A DNA stretch of 64,000 nucleotides from Anaerolineales bacterium (GTDB lineage: Bacteria > Chloroflexota > Anaerolineae > Aggregatilineales > J027), in the NCBI GenBank assembly GCA_020634155.1, contig JACKCI010000002.1, forward strand, positions 558,001 through 622,000. Reading direction: 5' to 3'. A program made the translations under genes and the position numbers. The notes under the pieces are model-generated. The model was given only the letters and a program-made list of their open reading frames with translations. It did no database searches and had not been told where the DNA came from. Positions within the stretch are counted from its first letter, which is position 1; each line of letters begins with the position of its first letter. Of the stretch, positions 26,043-36,000 are shown in pieces.

Positions 26043-27554
26043 TTAGAGTCCGTAGATTTCGCCGAATTTGGCGCGGAGGTAGTTCATGTAGGCATGGTGC
26101 TGGAGGGGTTGACCAGTGGCCTTCACCACCACATCAGCAGGCATATATTTGCGCCCATAGGCATGAACATGGGTGTTCATCCATTGGAGCAGGGTGCTAA
26201 ACTCGCCTTGTTCAATCTCAGCCGGAATTCCGGAATGATCAGCAAGGGCCGCATTGTAGAGTTGGGCAGAGAGCATAGTCCCCATCGCATAAGTCGGGAA
26301 GTAGCCCATGATGCCGCTTGACCAATGGACATCTTGCAAAACGCCTTCAGCATTGTTACGGGGGCGGATGCCGAGATAGGCTTCCATCTTGGCGTTCCAT
26401 GCTTCGGGGGCATCTTTAACCGCTAACTTGCCATTGAAGATGTCTTGCTCCAACTCAAAGCGCAACATAATATGGAGGGGGTAGGTAACCTCGTCAGCAT
26501 CAACGCGGATGTAGGAAGCCGACACGCGATTGATGGCACGGTAGAAATCCTCTACTGAGACATCATCTAAGACGCCTGCAAAGGTCTGTTGGAGTTCGCC
26601 ATAAAAGCGCCGCCAGAAACCCCGGCTGCGCCCCACGATATTCTCCCATAGACGCGATTGGCTTTCATGTACACCCAAGGAAACGCCACGCCCTAGGGGT
26701 GTTCCATCATAACGCGCCGGAATACCCTGCTCATATATGGCATGACCCGCCTCATGCAAGGTACTGAATAGGCCATCACTGAGGAAGTTCTCATCATAGC
26801 GCGTGGTGATGCGGACATCATCGCGTGAGAAGGTAATACAGAAGGGGTGGACAGTAAGGTCTTGGCGGCCCCGTCGCATGTCATAGCCCATTTTCTGGGC
26901 GGCCATCAAGCCAAATTGGGCTTGCTTGTCAGCAGGAAAGGCGCGATGCAACGGCTCACCAGAGACCTGATCGGCACGCTCCAAGATGGCCGCCACAAAC
27001 GGCACCAACTCTTCACGCAGATTGCTAAAGAGCGCCTCAACTTCGGCGGTGGTGGCTCCTGCTTCGTATTGGTCGAGCAGGGCATCATAGAGTTGGTCTT
27101 GATAGCCCAGATACTCGGCGCGTTGCCGACAGAGGTCGTAAATCTTTTCAAGGGTGGGCAGGAACAGCGCGAAATTGTCCTCAGCACGGGCCTTGACCCA
27201 TGTCTCATGGGCGATAGTCGTCGTCTTGCTGAATTCCACAACATGCTCACTGGGGAGCTTGGTGGCACGGTCATAGTCACGGCGGATAATGCGAACCAAC
27301 CCCACCTCGTCGTTATGCTCATCAAGGCCAGCCACCTCTTGTTCAGCGGCTTCGAGGAGGCGTCCAGTCTCATCAGCAGTCATGACTTGATGGCTGTATT
27401 TACGCAGGGTTGCCATTTGCTCGGCGCGGGCCTCGGCCCCACCGGGAGGCATGTAGGTCTGCTGATCCCATGATAAAACGGAGGCCGCACGGTTGAGGTT
27501 CACCACCTCAGCGGTACGGGCTTTGAGTGCGTTTAAGTTTTCCAAATAGTTCAC
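26043..27554 (-). CDS. M32 family carboxypeptidase (Taq type)
   Basis: A 503-residue metallocarboxypeptidase. The zinc motif is H267-E-A-G-H271 (FSTLHEAGHAIYEQG), and the family-specific GVHESQSRLWEN follows. The N-terminal SVLSWDQQTYMPPGGAEAR is typical of the family, and length matches the usual ~500. It removes C-terminal residues from peptides, with broad specificity, in the cytoplasm. The start lies three bases after the HAD gene stop, so it is co-transcribed with the response-regulator and HAD genes. Confidence 0.95.
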   Translation of the reverse strand: MNYLENLNALKARTAEVVNLNRAASVLSWDQQTYMPPGGAEARAEQMATLRKYSHQVMTADETGRLLEAAEQEVAGLDEHNDEVGLVRIIRRDYDRATKLPSEHVVEFSKTTTIAHETWVKARAEDNFALFLPTLEKIYDLCRQRAEYLGYQDQLYDALLDQYEAGATTAEVEALFSNLREELVPFVAAILERADQVSGEPLHRAFPADKQAQFGLMAAQKMGYDMRRGRQDLTVHPFCITFSRDDVRITTRYDENFLSDGLFSTLHEAGHAIYEQGIPARYDGTPLGRGVSLGVHESQSRLWENIVGRSRGFWRRFYGELQQTFAGVLDDVSVEDFYRAINRVSASYIRVDADEVTYPLHIMLRFELEQDIFNGKLAVKDAPEAWNAKMEAYLGIRPRNNAEGVLQDVHWSSGIMGYFPTYAMGTMLSAQLYNAALADHSGIPAEIEQGEFSTLLQWMNTHVHAYGRKYMPADVVVKATGQPLQHHAYMNYLRAKFGEIYGL

Positions 27555-27557
27555 TCC

Positions 27558-28322
27558 CTATGATTTGAGCAAGTCTAACAAATTTTCTAGCACAAGGTCA
27601 GGCTGGACAGGGGATGTGACAAGGTCTGCGCGTTTGGTGACACCCGTTAGAACTAATGCCGCTGTGATGCCTGCCCGCTTGGCCCCTAGAATATCAGTCT
27701 CAAGGTTATCGCCAATCATCAGCAAGTCTTCCAATGCAAGGGCCATCTGCACGGCGGCCATTTCAAACATAGGGCGCTCTGGTTTGCCCATGACCAACGG
27801 TGTTTGTCCACTGGCTTCGGCGATACGGTCAACAATGGTACCCGTTCCGGGTTGGCTGCCCGTTTCATTCATCAACACCCGATCCATATTGGTGGCAATG
27901 AAGGACGCCCCGTTACGAATGGCGGTTACGGCTGTTGTCAGTTTGGCTTCATCAAAGGCGCGGTCTAAACCCACCACCACATAATCGGGTTGGTCATCGG
28001 TTAACCTGAACCCTTCGTCAATTAAGGCCGTGCGAAGCCCCACCTCACCCACAACATATACCTTAGCGGCTGGGGGGGCGGTTCGATGCAGGTAATCCGC
28101 CGCCACCAGTGCTGAGGTCAGGATTTGCTCAACAGTGGCGGGGATTTCCATGTTATGGAGGCGTTCAAGGACTTGAGTGGGGGTACGGCTAGAATTGTTG
28201 GTGACAAAACGATAGGGTAGCTCTAACACGGTGAAAAATTCCAACACCCCAGCAAGGCGTTGGCTGCCGTGATAAAGCACCCCATCCATGTCGAACAGAA
28301 TGCCGCGAAACCGTCGGTTCAT
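27558..28322 (-). CDS. HAD-superfamily IIA phosphatase (NagD/PGP-like)
   Basis: 254 residues: motif I FDMDGVLYHG (Asp nucleophile and Asp+2), motif II FVTNNSSRTP, motif III around VMGKPERPMFE, motif IV MIGDNLETDILGAKRAG. The IIA cap lies between motifs II and III. Relatives hydrolyse nucleotide monophosphates, phosphoglycolate or 4-nitrophenyl phosphate. The ATG overlaps the stop of the response-regulator gene by four bases, so the two are translationally coupled. Confidence 0.93.
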   Translation of the reverse strand: MNRRFRGILFDMDGVLYHGSQRLAGVLEFFTVLELPYRFVTNNSSRTPTQVLERLHNMEIPATVEQILTSALVAADYLHRTAPPAAKVYVVGEVGLRTALIDEGFRLTDDQPDYVVVGLDRAFDEAKLTTAVTAIRNGASFIATNMDRVLMNETGSQPGTGTIVDRIAEASGQTPLVMGKPERPMFEMAAVQMALALEDLLMIGDNLETDILGAKRAGITAALVLTGVTKRADLVTSPVQPDLVLENLLDLLKS

Positions 28323-29005
28323 CGGTTGGCGAAACGATAGCCAACCCCACGCGAGGTGAGGATATAGGCTGGGTTCTCGGCTTCAACTTCCACCTTTTGG
28401 CGCAGATAGTGGATGTAGAGTTTGAGGCTGTCGGTGGCGTCAATATACTCTGGCCCCCATGCCTCTTTCACCAAATCAGCGCGTGAGATGACCCGCCCAG
28501 CATTGCGGACTAACACCGCCAGTAGCTTGAACTCCTTGGGTGTTAGATGCACCAACTTGCCGTTGACCCACACCTCACGGTTGAGGAAGTTGATACGGAA
28601 GTTACCACTATCAAAGACCAACTCTTCTGAAACCGATGGTTTAGGCGCACGCCGCAGATGGGCGCGAATACGGGCTACCAATTCATCGCTATCGTAGGGT
28701 TTTACAATGTAGTCATCGGCACCCATCTCTAGCCCTTTGACCACATCCCGTACCTCACTCTTAGCGGTGAGGAAGATAATCGGCACGTCTGAAAGTTCAC
28801 GCAGGCGGCGGCAAACTTCCCAGCCATCCATATTGGGCATCATAATATCGAGCAGCACCAAGTCGGGGTGGGTACGGTAGGCTTTGCGTAAGCCGTCCTC
28901 GGCACGGTAGGCCTTAATGACCTCAAACCCCTTGCGCTCTAGCGCGATGCTAATGAGTTGGACGGTGGTATCTTCATCATCAATGACCAGAATTTTTTCA
29001 CTCAT
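28319..29005 (-). CDS. OmpR-family response regulator
   Basis: 228 residues: a receiver domain with acidic pocket (VIDDED), phospho-acceptor Asp53 (LLDIMMPNMDG), Thr in IIFLTAKS and Lys in DYIVKPYD, then a winged helix (LTPKEFKLLAVLVRNAGRVI, LKLYIHYLRQKV). It binds DNA as a dimer when phosphorylated. No histidine kinase is adjacent. The upstream same-strand gene encodes a 7TM-GAF protein without a kinase domain; the PAS kinase at 8-9 kb is a possible distant partner. It is first in a run with HAD and M32 genes. Confidence 0.95.
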   Translation of the reverse strand: MSEKILVIDDEDTTVQLISIALERKGFEVIKAYRAEDGLRKAYRTHPDLVLLDIMMPNMDGWEVCRRLRELSDVPIIFLTAKSEVRDVVKGLEMGADDYIVKPYDSDELVARIRAHLRRAPKPSVSEELVFDSGNFRINFLNREVWVNGKLVHLTPKEFKLLAVLVRNAGRVISRADLVKEAWGPEYIDATDSLKLYIHYLRQKVEVEAENPAYILTSRGVGYRFANR

Positions 29006-29201
29006 CTTGATCCGCCTTTGGTTAGAAAACTTAACTTTTCAAACTTTACCATGTCGGGTAGAAACGGTGCAAGTTATTGCTGTGTATCATATAGGTTAAT
29101 TTTGGGTTAGTTTAGCATCGGCAAGCCATTTCAGGATGGCGCTTCTGCATCAAAACGCTCAATATTCTAACCAAAAACAAATTTTAAAAAAGTTTGAAAG
29201 T

Positions 29202-31160
29202 TTAGGTGATGTGCATTTGCTCAGGGGTAGGTGTCGGATCCGCGTCATTCACGGCGAGGTGCTGATGTTCGAGGTCAGAGATAATACGGGCTACCTCTTC
29301 AATAGCAGTCTTTTGTTTGCGGTAGAAGTCAGCTTGGCTCATGGCAAGGCGTAGCGCGACATCCCGCACTTTCTTACCCTGTAAAAAGCGCATTTCGAGG
29401 ATGTTATACAATATCCACTCCGTGCGGGTGAAATTCTGCTGACCTTCAGGACGCAGACCCTCAATGGCTTGTACCAAGACCCGCCGCAACGCATTGACGC
29501 GGTTGCCGTCTTCCTGCAAAGCCGCTTCATCCACAACCCCCAAATGCAGCAACTCGCTCTCCATCAATTTCGGCCCACCCCAATAGTCACGCAGGGCATT
29601 CCGCACCATTTCGGGAAACTCGGGATTAGCCACAATGGATGGTGATTCTGGGGTATCCGTTTGCTTGAGAATCACTTGACCATATTCGCTCACATTCGCC
29701 AGTTGAATCTTGGTTGTAGCGGATGCTGGCATAGAGACCAACCCTTCGAGCATCATAACCACTTGGCTTTGTAAGCGCATATCGGACAAAATATCACCGA
29801 TTCGGGTCAACAATGCCTGTAGAATAGGCGTTTCATCGTCCGCAATGGGGTATTCTTGTTGCCATACCCCCAGCAGCCCCAACAGATTACCTTGAACATA
29901 AATCGGAATCAGACGGAATGAGCGCCATGAGAAGAAGGCCTCATGTTGTTGTAGTTTAGCGGGTTCGGCAAACTCAGCCGTCAATAAATCAGTGTCTTCG
30001 GGTGACATATAACCGACATACTGCACCAAACGTGTCCCGCTATTGCTGTCGATGGCTGCCACGAAAGCAGTTGAGACCCGTAGCTGGTCACAGACAGCGG
30101 CTAAGAGGGCCTCCAGTAACTGCTCGGCATCGGAACGAGTCATCAGCCGCTTGCCGATTTCTTGAAATAACTTGGCTTGTTGTTGGTCGCGGGTATAAAT
30201 CAGCACGTTTTCGAGATAGGGCATGATGAGAGTCACCCCCCACTGCATCCCCAGCACGGCTCCTACCACCGCAAAAACGGTGAACTCCTCACCCCCAATG
30301 CCGAGTACACTGGTGACACGCGGCAACGATTGTAAAGCGCCAACGATGACCATACCCGTTAGTGGGCCACGCAACATGAATTGGAGCAACTCGGCTTTAA
30401 TGACCCGTTCTGATTTGGTGGTGCCAAAGAACGACAGGGGGTAGGCCATAAATGCCAGCATCGCCAACACCGCCACATTGGCAATGTTAAAAATAACCCA
30501 CAGCCAAACTTCTGGCACCGTGTTAAGTCCAGAAGATAGCATGGATAACAGCAACGAATAAGGGAACAAGCCCCACGCCGGAGCCATAAACGAAGCAGCA
30601 AGGTAAGTCATACGCCGCTGGGTATAGGTCGTTAGGCAGCGTCGCCATGCCCGCATCACATTGATAACTGAAACAGTCCCCGCTGTGACGAAATAGGCAA
30701 GGTAGAGCCAAAAGAGTGGTCCAGCTTTCATGTGGGCGACGGGTTCCATCACCAAATCCCGAACCAGCACATCGCTGAATAGAGCTATCCCCACAAGTAT
30801 GCCGCCGACCACATAGAGAATCTTGACCACCCGCCGCCGCCGTCCGCGTGAGACAAGGCCAGTCGTCGCTAACAGTGAGTCTGAAAGGTGGAACATCGCG
30901 GCGGGTATCATCGCAATACCAAGCCACTGTACCCTTAACCACCCCTCAAGCGCTGAGTTACTTGGCCCAAAGGCAATGAAGGTATCCGCAACATAGGCCC
31001 ATGAAACCGCACCAAGCAGAACACTCGAAGCCCGATTCACACGGTCGCGCACATCACGGGTCAGATTATAGAGCAGCATCGAGACCGAGATAATGACAAT
31101 CGCACTCGATACAAACTCGTTGGTAAAAGCCAAACTGCTAATCAGGTCTTGCTTCGTCAT
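29202..31160 (-). CDS. 7TM-GAF membrane protein with C-terminal HTH-like domain
   Basis: About 652 residues. The first ~250 form seven or more transmembrane helices (AIVIISVSMLLY; VVGGILVGIALFSDVLV; WLWVIFNIANVAVLAMLAF), like the 7TM sensor found at the front of some histidine kinases. More hydrophobic segments and then a GAF domain (~350-500; EQLLEALLAAVCDQLRVSTA) follow. There is no HisKA, HATPase, GGDEF or EAL domain. The last ~90 residues (ILEMRFLQGKKVRDVALRLA, MSQADFYRKQKTAIEEVARI) look like a sigma-region-4/LuxR-type helix-turn-helix. I infer a membrane-bound one-component regulator. The ATG lies within the upstream gene, overlapping it by 23 bases. Confidence 0.82.
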   Translation of the reverse strand: MTKQDLISSLAFTNEFVSSAIVIISVSMLLYNLTRDVRDRVNRASSVLLGAVSWAYVADTFIAFGPSNSALEGWLRVQWLGIAMIPAAMFHLSDSLLATTGLVSRGRRRRVVKILYVVGGILVGIALFSDVLVRDLVMEPVAHMKAGPLFWLYLAYFVTAGTVSVINVMRAWRRCLTTYTQRRMTYLAASFMAPAWGLFPYSLLLSMLSSGLNTVPEVWLWVIFNIANVAVLAMLAFMAYPLSFFGTTKSERVIKAELLQFMLRGPLTGMVIVGALQSLPRVTSVLGIGGEEFTVFAVVGAVLGMQWGVTLIMPYLENVLIYTRDQQQAKLFQEIGKRLMTRSDAEQLLEALLAAVCDQLRVSTAFVAAIDSNSGTRLVQYVGYMSPEDTDLLTAEFAEPAKLQQHEAFFSWRSFRLIPIYVQGNLLGLLGVWQQEYPIADDETPILQALLTRIGDILSDMRLQSQVVMMLEGLVSMPASATTKIQLANVSEYGQVILKQTDTPESPSIVANPEFPEMVRNALRDYWGGPKLMESELLHLGVVDEAALQEDGNRVNALRRVLVQAIEGLRPEGQQNFTRTEWILYNILEMRFLQGKKVRDVALRLAMSQADFYRKQKTAIEEVARIISDLEHQHLAVNDADPTPTPEQMHIT

Positions 31161-31635
31161 CAACGATTACGTCCGTTACCTTCCCTCTACTGATGTCCAC
31201 CAACGTCACAAAAGGGATAGGGAAAATTGCATTCGGGGTACCCGCCGCTGCATACACCATCTCAAAGCGTTGCAGTGTGGCATCAATATAAATAGGCAGT
31301 GGTTGCCGATGACCGAGCGGTGGAACCCCACCCGGCGCGTACCCTACATATTCTATACACTGTTCAGGGCTGGCTATCTTGACTTTTTTGCGGCCTACTT
31401 CGTAGAGGGCTGCCAATTTGCGGGTGTCAATTTTCTGGTCACCGGCTGCCAACACCACAATAGGTTGTTCCTCAATTACAAAAACAAGGCTTTTGACAAT
31501 ACTGCCTAATGTAGTACCAATCGCCGCCGCAGCCTCCGCAGAGGTCGCAGTGGATTCATCAAAAGTCTGGATTTGGATGCCCAGTTGATAAGCATCAAGG
31601 GCTTTTTGAACATCCAATGGGGTTAAGGGTTCCAT
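31138..31635 (-). CDS. YbaK/EbsC-type aminoacyl-tRNA deacylase
   Basis: 165 residues from ATG 31635, placed six bases after AAGGA; an ATG at 31641 overlaps that site. The fold is the YbaK/ProX editing domain: a conserved N-terminal helix (TSAEAAAAIGTTLGSIVKSL), strand and Lys (VLAAGDQKIDTRKLAALY), and the GVPPLGH loop (YAPGGVPPLGHRQPLPIYID). Family members hydrolyse mischarged tRNA, for example Cys-tRNA(Pro). It lies three or more bases behind DegV and overlaps the 7TM-GAF gene, so all are in one operon. Confidence 0.92.
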   Translation of the reverse strand: MEPLTPLDVQKALDAYQLGIQIQTFDESTATSAEAAAAIGTTLGSIVKSLVFVIEEQPIVVLAAGDQKIDTRKLAALYEVGRKKVKIASPEQCIEYVGYAPGGVPPLGHRQPLPIYIDATLQRFEMVYAAAGTPNAIFPIPFVTLVDISRGKVTDVIVDDEARPD

Positions 31636-31644
31636 ACGCATTCC

Positions 31645-32490
31645 TTATGTCAACTGATAGGCGACCCCAAGAACACTAGGGCCAACATGTACCCCAATGG
31701 CAGCCGCGCAATTGGTGAGATAGACATCTTCCAGATTAAAACGACTCTTGAGGATTGCCGCCAGTTCTTCGGCCTCTTCCAATGCCATGCCATGCACCAC
31801 CCCAACCCGCTTGAGGACTTGCCCGTGCTGGGCTTCCGCTACAAGGTCAATCATGCGCTTAATCACACGACTGCGGGTGCGGACGCTCTCTTTGGCTGCA
31901 ATGGCCCCCTCTTGCACATACAAAATCGGTTTGATATTGAGGGTATCGCCAATCAAGCGCCGTGCCCCCCCAATCCGCCCACCCCGATGCAGGTACTCAA
32001 GGGTTGACACCGTGAAGTAAATCTGGACTTTGGAGAGACTGGCCTTGACTGTGGCAACAACACCTTCAGCAGAGAGACCCTTATCACGCGCCTCAGCCGC
32101 CTCTAGTACCAAAAAACCGAGGGGTAAAGATGCGGTGCGGGCATCAATGATATGCACCGGAAAATCAACTAACTCGACCGCCTGTACCGCTGAGTTATGG
32201 GTGCCGCTGACATCCGCCGAAAGCGTGATACAGACCACCTCATCCGCGCCAGTAGCTTCACGGGCAGCCCGAAAACCCGTGGCAAAATCGCCGGGTGAGG
32301 GCTGAGAGGTGCGGGGTAGGTCTTCGGCTTCGTTCAATCGTTGATAAAACTCATTGATGCTCAGGTCAATACCATCTAGATAATTTTCTGTTCCCCATAA
32401 AATATGCTGACGAACAAGGGAGATGCCATACTGGGCAACAAGTTCAGGTTTTAAGTCGCAAGTGCTGTCAGTGACAATCGCAATAGCCAT
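31645..32490 (-). CDS. DegV family fatty-acid-binding protein
   Basis: 281 residues with DegV hallmarks: AIVTDSTCDLKPELVAQYGI at the start, YLDGIDLSINEFYQRL, TSQPSPGDF and the fatty-acid-contacting SADVSGTHNSA, then RGGRIGGARRLIGDTLNIKP. DegV proteins bind a fatty acyl chain; in Firmicutes the FakB homologues present it to the kinase FakA. No fakA-like gene is in this window. The ribosome-binding site is GAGGAG. Confidence 0.94.
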   Translation of the reverse strand: MAIAIVTDSTCDLKPELVAQYGISLVRQHILWGTENYLDGIDLSINEFYQRLNEAEDLPRTSQPSPGDFATGFRAAREATGADEVVCITLSADVSGTHNSAVQAVELVDFPVHIIDARTASLPLGFLVLEAAEARDKGLSAEGVVATVKASLSKVQIYFTVSTLEYLHRGGRIGGARRLIGDTLNIKPILYVQEGAIAAKESVRTRSRVIKRMIDLVAEAQHGQVLKRVGVVHGMALEEAEELAAILKSRFNLEDVYLTNCAAAIGVHVGPSVLGVAYQLT

Positions 32491-32515
32491 GATGATGCGC
32501 TCCTCGGAGAAAAAG

Positions 32516-32968
32516 TCACGTCATTTTAACATATTTTAACCGTTCATAGGGGTCTGTCGTGTAGACCCGATAGACCACCGCACCTGCAAAACTCAACATA
32601 TCCTGCACACGGTCAGCAATAGCAGGATGGGTGATGCGTTCCAGTACCTGTCCGGTTGCCACCCATTCGGTCTGTAAGCTCTCATCAGTCCTGATTAGCG
32701 CTCCACCTACATACTCGGCCTGAAACGCAAATATAACCTTGCTAGGCGACTTGATATTGGAATAGACGCCCGTCATGGTCTGAACTCGAATGGTGACGCC
32801 TGTTTCTTCTATGACTTCCCGTTGCAAGGCACTGATTAAGTCCTCGCCTACCTCGACTTGCCCACCGGGGATTTCCCACCCACGTTTGGGGCTGAGAATC
32901 ATCAAGACTTCGCCTTGGGTGTTGGTAATCAAAGCACTGACGGCCACAATATGCTGGGGGTAGGCCAT
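32516..32968 (-). CDS. NUDIX hydrolase
   Basis: 150 residues with a complete NUDIX box (GGQVEVGEDLISALQREVIE followed by ETGVTI) on a single-domain fold (AVSALITNTQGEVLMILSPK). It probably cleaves a nucleotide or nucleotide-sugar diphosphate. The ribosome-binding site AAGGAGG is strong. It heads the minus-strand run that continues through DegV and the YbaK-like gene, and a dyad lies immediately upstream. Confidence 0.92.
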   Translation of the reverse strand: MAYPQHIVAVSALITNTQGEVLMILSPKRGWEIPGGQVEVGEDLISALQREVIEETGVTIRVQTMTGVYSNIKSPSKVIFAFQAEYVGGALIRTDESLQTEWVATGQVLERITHPAIADRVQDMLSFAGAVVYRVYTTDPYERLKYVKMT

Positions 32969-32984
32969 AGCAACCTCCTTTTTC

Positions 32985-32999
32985 AGATACAGTGTATCT
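32985..32999 (-). promoter_or_regulatory. dyad, possible operator before the NUDIX gene
   Basis: AGATAC and GTATCT form a perfect 6-3-6 dyad six bases before the AAGGAGG of the NUDIX gene. The position would suit a repressor site or a small hairpin limiting ribosome access. No regulator gene is adjacent. Confidence 0.35.
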
Positions 33000-33041
33000 A
33001 AGCTGTTATTGAAATTCTACGCAGGTTATCACAAGGGCAAC

Positions 33042-33070
33042 AAAAAAGGGGTGAGCATTCAACCCACCCC
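33042..33070 (-). terminator. intrinsic terminator of the alpha-2-macroglobulin gene
   Basis: On the minus strand GGGGTGGG pairs with CTCACCCC (one G-U pair) around a 7-base loop and is followed by TTTTTT. It begins about 20 bases after the stop codon. Confidence 0.85.
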
Positions 33071-33089
33071 CATCAGTCAAGCGTTAGGC

Positions 33090-36000
33090 TTATTCGCTAA
33101 CGGTAAAGAGGCTACCCGCCGTCCGTCCAAAGACTTCTGGAAAGTAGAAGGCATAGCCTTGGCTGGGCATCGTTTGAAACTCACCCGGCACACTGGCGCG
33201 GATTTGATAGGTATAGGTGTAGGTACCACGCGGCAAGAAATCAGCATAGAGATTGGCTTGCTCGTCACGCAACTCAGTGCGGTCGTAGTACCACCAGCCC
33301 CACCACCACCACCAATGGTCATCCCACGTTGGGGTCAAGGTCGGTTCATCACCGAGTTGGCTGGTGGTCAGCAAGGAAGTATCGACAGGCTCAGTACCCG
33401 CCGGAATGGGGTCTTCTAGCACAAAGTAGTAGATGTCCTGCGAGAGTGTGAAGGTCAGTTGCACGTTGATGACATCACCAACTGTAGCGCTGGTAATCGG
33501 GGTTGCGGGGTCGCCTTCAAGGAAGTATTGACGCTCAATCAACACCCCACGATTGAGTTTATCGACATCCTCCGCCAGCAAGCGCAGGTCGAGGTGCGCG
33601 GTATAGTACAGCACGCCTTGGCCCTCATCGCGGGCAAACACCAAGCGGTTGACTTCATCTTTTAGCAAGTCGCTGACGGCTACCCGCAAGACCTGCCCAT
33701 CACGCACAGTATCTGGGGTGACATCGCCTTCAAGTTGGCCTTCGCGGTTAAGGCTGACGCTGTAGGTGTACTCCCCTTGTAGTTCACCTGTCAGCTTCAT
33801 CCAGTCAGTCAAGCTAATGACCGCCCAAACCGTCTCTTGAGTGGTCTCCCAATGGTCGCCATTGCGGGCTACCATCAGCCAGCGCACAGCATTGGGCAAC
33901 AAGTCGCTTTCGGGATTGGTACGCACAAGGGCGCTGAGTACCAAGGCGGTGGTGCGGGTATCGCTCGACCAGTTCCACCAGTCGATGCTGTCCTCTTCCC
34001 AATGTGCGCCTGTCGCTGAGACAATGGCTGCTGTTGTGAGGTCGCTAATCAGGTCTTGAATCGCGCCATCTTCGGGGAATAGCTCATGATAGGCCATCAA
34101 GAGATAGGCCCGCCCCGCATAAGACATATTCAAGCGCCATTCCAGTAGGCTCTCTAACTCACCTTGGCTCCCCTGACCATCGCGTGATAGTACATACAGA
34201 TAGAAGGCTTGACGGTTAAGTTGCCACGATGCGCTATTGATGTTGGGGCGGATATAGTCTTGGCGGACAAAGTTCAAGGCACTTGAGAGCATATTGGGTT
34301 CGACTTCAAAGCCAGCGTCACGGGCTTCAATCAAGCCAAGGGCCGCATAAGCCGTCACCATGGGGTTGCTCTCCATGGTGTAGAACCAGCCCCAGCCCCC
34401 ATCATAGTTTTGCTCAAGGCGCAGTTTGTTCAGCGCCTGCTCAAGAGCCACCACCAGATTGGCCTCTAGGTTGGGGTCATTAATGCCCAAGTCTTGCAAT
34501 GCACGATAGGTGATTACATTGGGCAAGAAGCGGCTGACAGTCTGCTCGATACATTGGTGCGGATAGTTCTTGAGGTAGTCTAAAGAGTCGATGGTTGTAA
34601 CGGCCAATGACGGGTCAGCATGGACAATCAACTCACCTTGGGCCTCATCCAGACGGGGCGGCAAGCTAATGCCTTCTACCCGTGAGCCACCCTCGCGCAA
34701 GATGCCACCTGTACCGACCTTATCGGGCGCGGTATAGCGATAGACAGGGATGGTGCCATCGGGGCCAGTGGCTAGGCTTGGCTTGGCGGCGTCCGAGTAG
34801 CCATTTTCATTGAGGGCGATAAAGGTCAAGTCAATGTATGGCACATCTTCAGCAACGGCTATCCACTCGACGCGCACACGCCCGCCCGCTGGAACGGTCA
34901 CGCTTTGGGTAATGTCGCTTTCAAGGATCACGCCTGTCGCTTGAAGAGTCGCCTCAACAGTTTGGTCTTCAGTCGTGTTGTTATTGATAACCGAGGCCAA
35001 TTCTACACGGTCGCCCACCACAAGGAAGCGCGGCGTCACAGGCCGAATCAGCAGCGGTAAGGTGGTGACGACTTCGGTTGTCGCTTGCCCGACCTTGGTA
35101 TCAGCGGTCAGGGTGCGGGCGTCTAATGTCCATGTGGTGAGGTTATCGGGGACATCAACCGAAACCGTTGCATGCCCATTCTCATCGGTTATCACATGGG
35201 CGGCCCAGAGCGGGGTTTGTTGGAAGTCTTCGCGCACGGTGACATTGGGCTGCTGGGCACCTTCACCTCCGCCGAGGCCACCTGCCGGAGCCGACTGTGG
35301 AAGAGCAGCATCGGCACTACGGGCGCTTTCGGTGACAACGCCATCCGCCACACCCGAAAACTCCTCGTCGCTCTCAAATTCAGCTTGGTCAACGCCTACC
35401 GTGCGGTCAGTAAGGCGGTCAATCAGGCCCACAATCGAGATGCTGGTGGTCACATAGTTCCACTGATAGCCATAGTAGTTAGATTCGAGGCTGGTGCTAT
35501 TAGGCGATGACAAGGCCAGAATCGCCTTATCGGTCAGCACCAAACCAACTTCACCTTGCACAGGGTTCCCATCGGCATCCGTGACCTCAATATCAAAGGT
35601 AACGGTCTCGCCGGGTTGAACGCGGGAGGGGGTGGGCGTCACGCTGACATTCAGGCGTTGGGCAACAGGGTCTACATTGAGGGCAATCTCGCCGATGCGA
35701 TAATCAGGGTTGAGGCTCTCGTCATCAATGCCTTTAACCAAGGTTACAGTTAGGTGAATGGTCGGAACCGTTTCCTCAGTAATCGGCACTTCATAGAGTA
35801 GGGTTGATCCTTCGACCTCCAGCACCTCATAGGACATCAGGCCAACGCGCTCGGTGCTGACTAAGACGGTGGACTTGCCTGCGAAGGGAATCGGCACCAA
35901 GACACGGGCGGTATCACCGACTTGGTAGGTCTCTTTGTCAGCAATCAGGTCTATCGTGTCAGAGGGTTCGCCCCACCACACCGGATAATCACCAAAGGCC

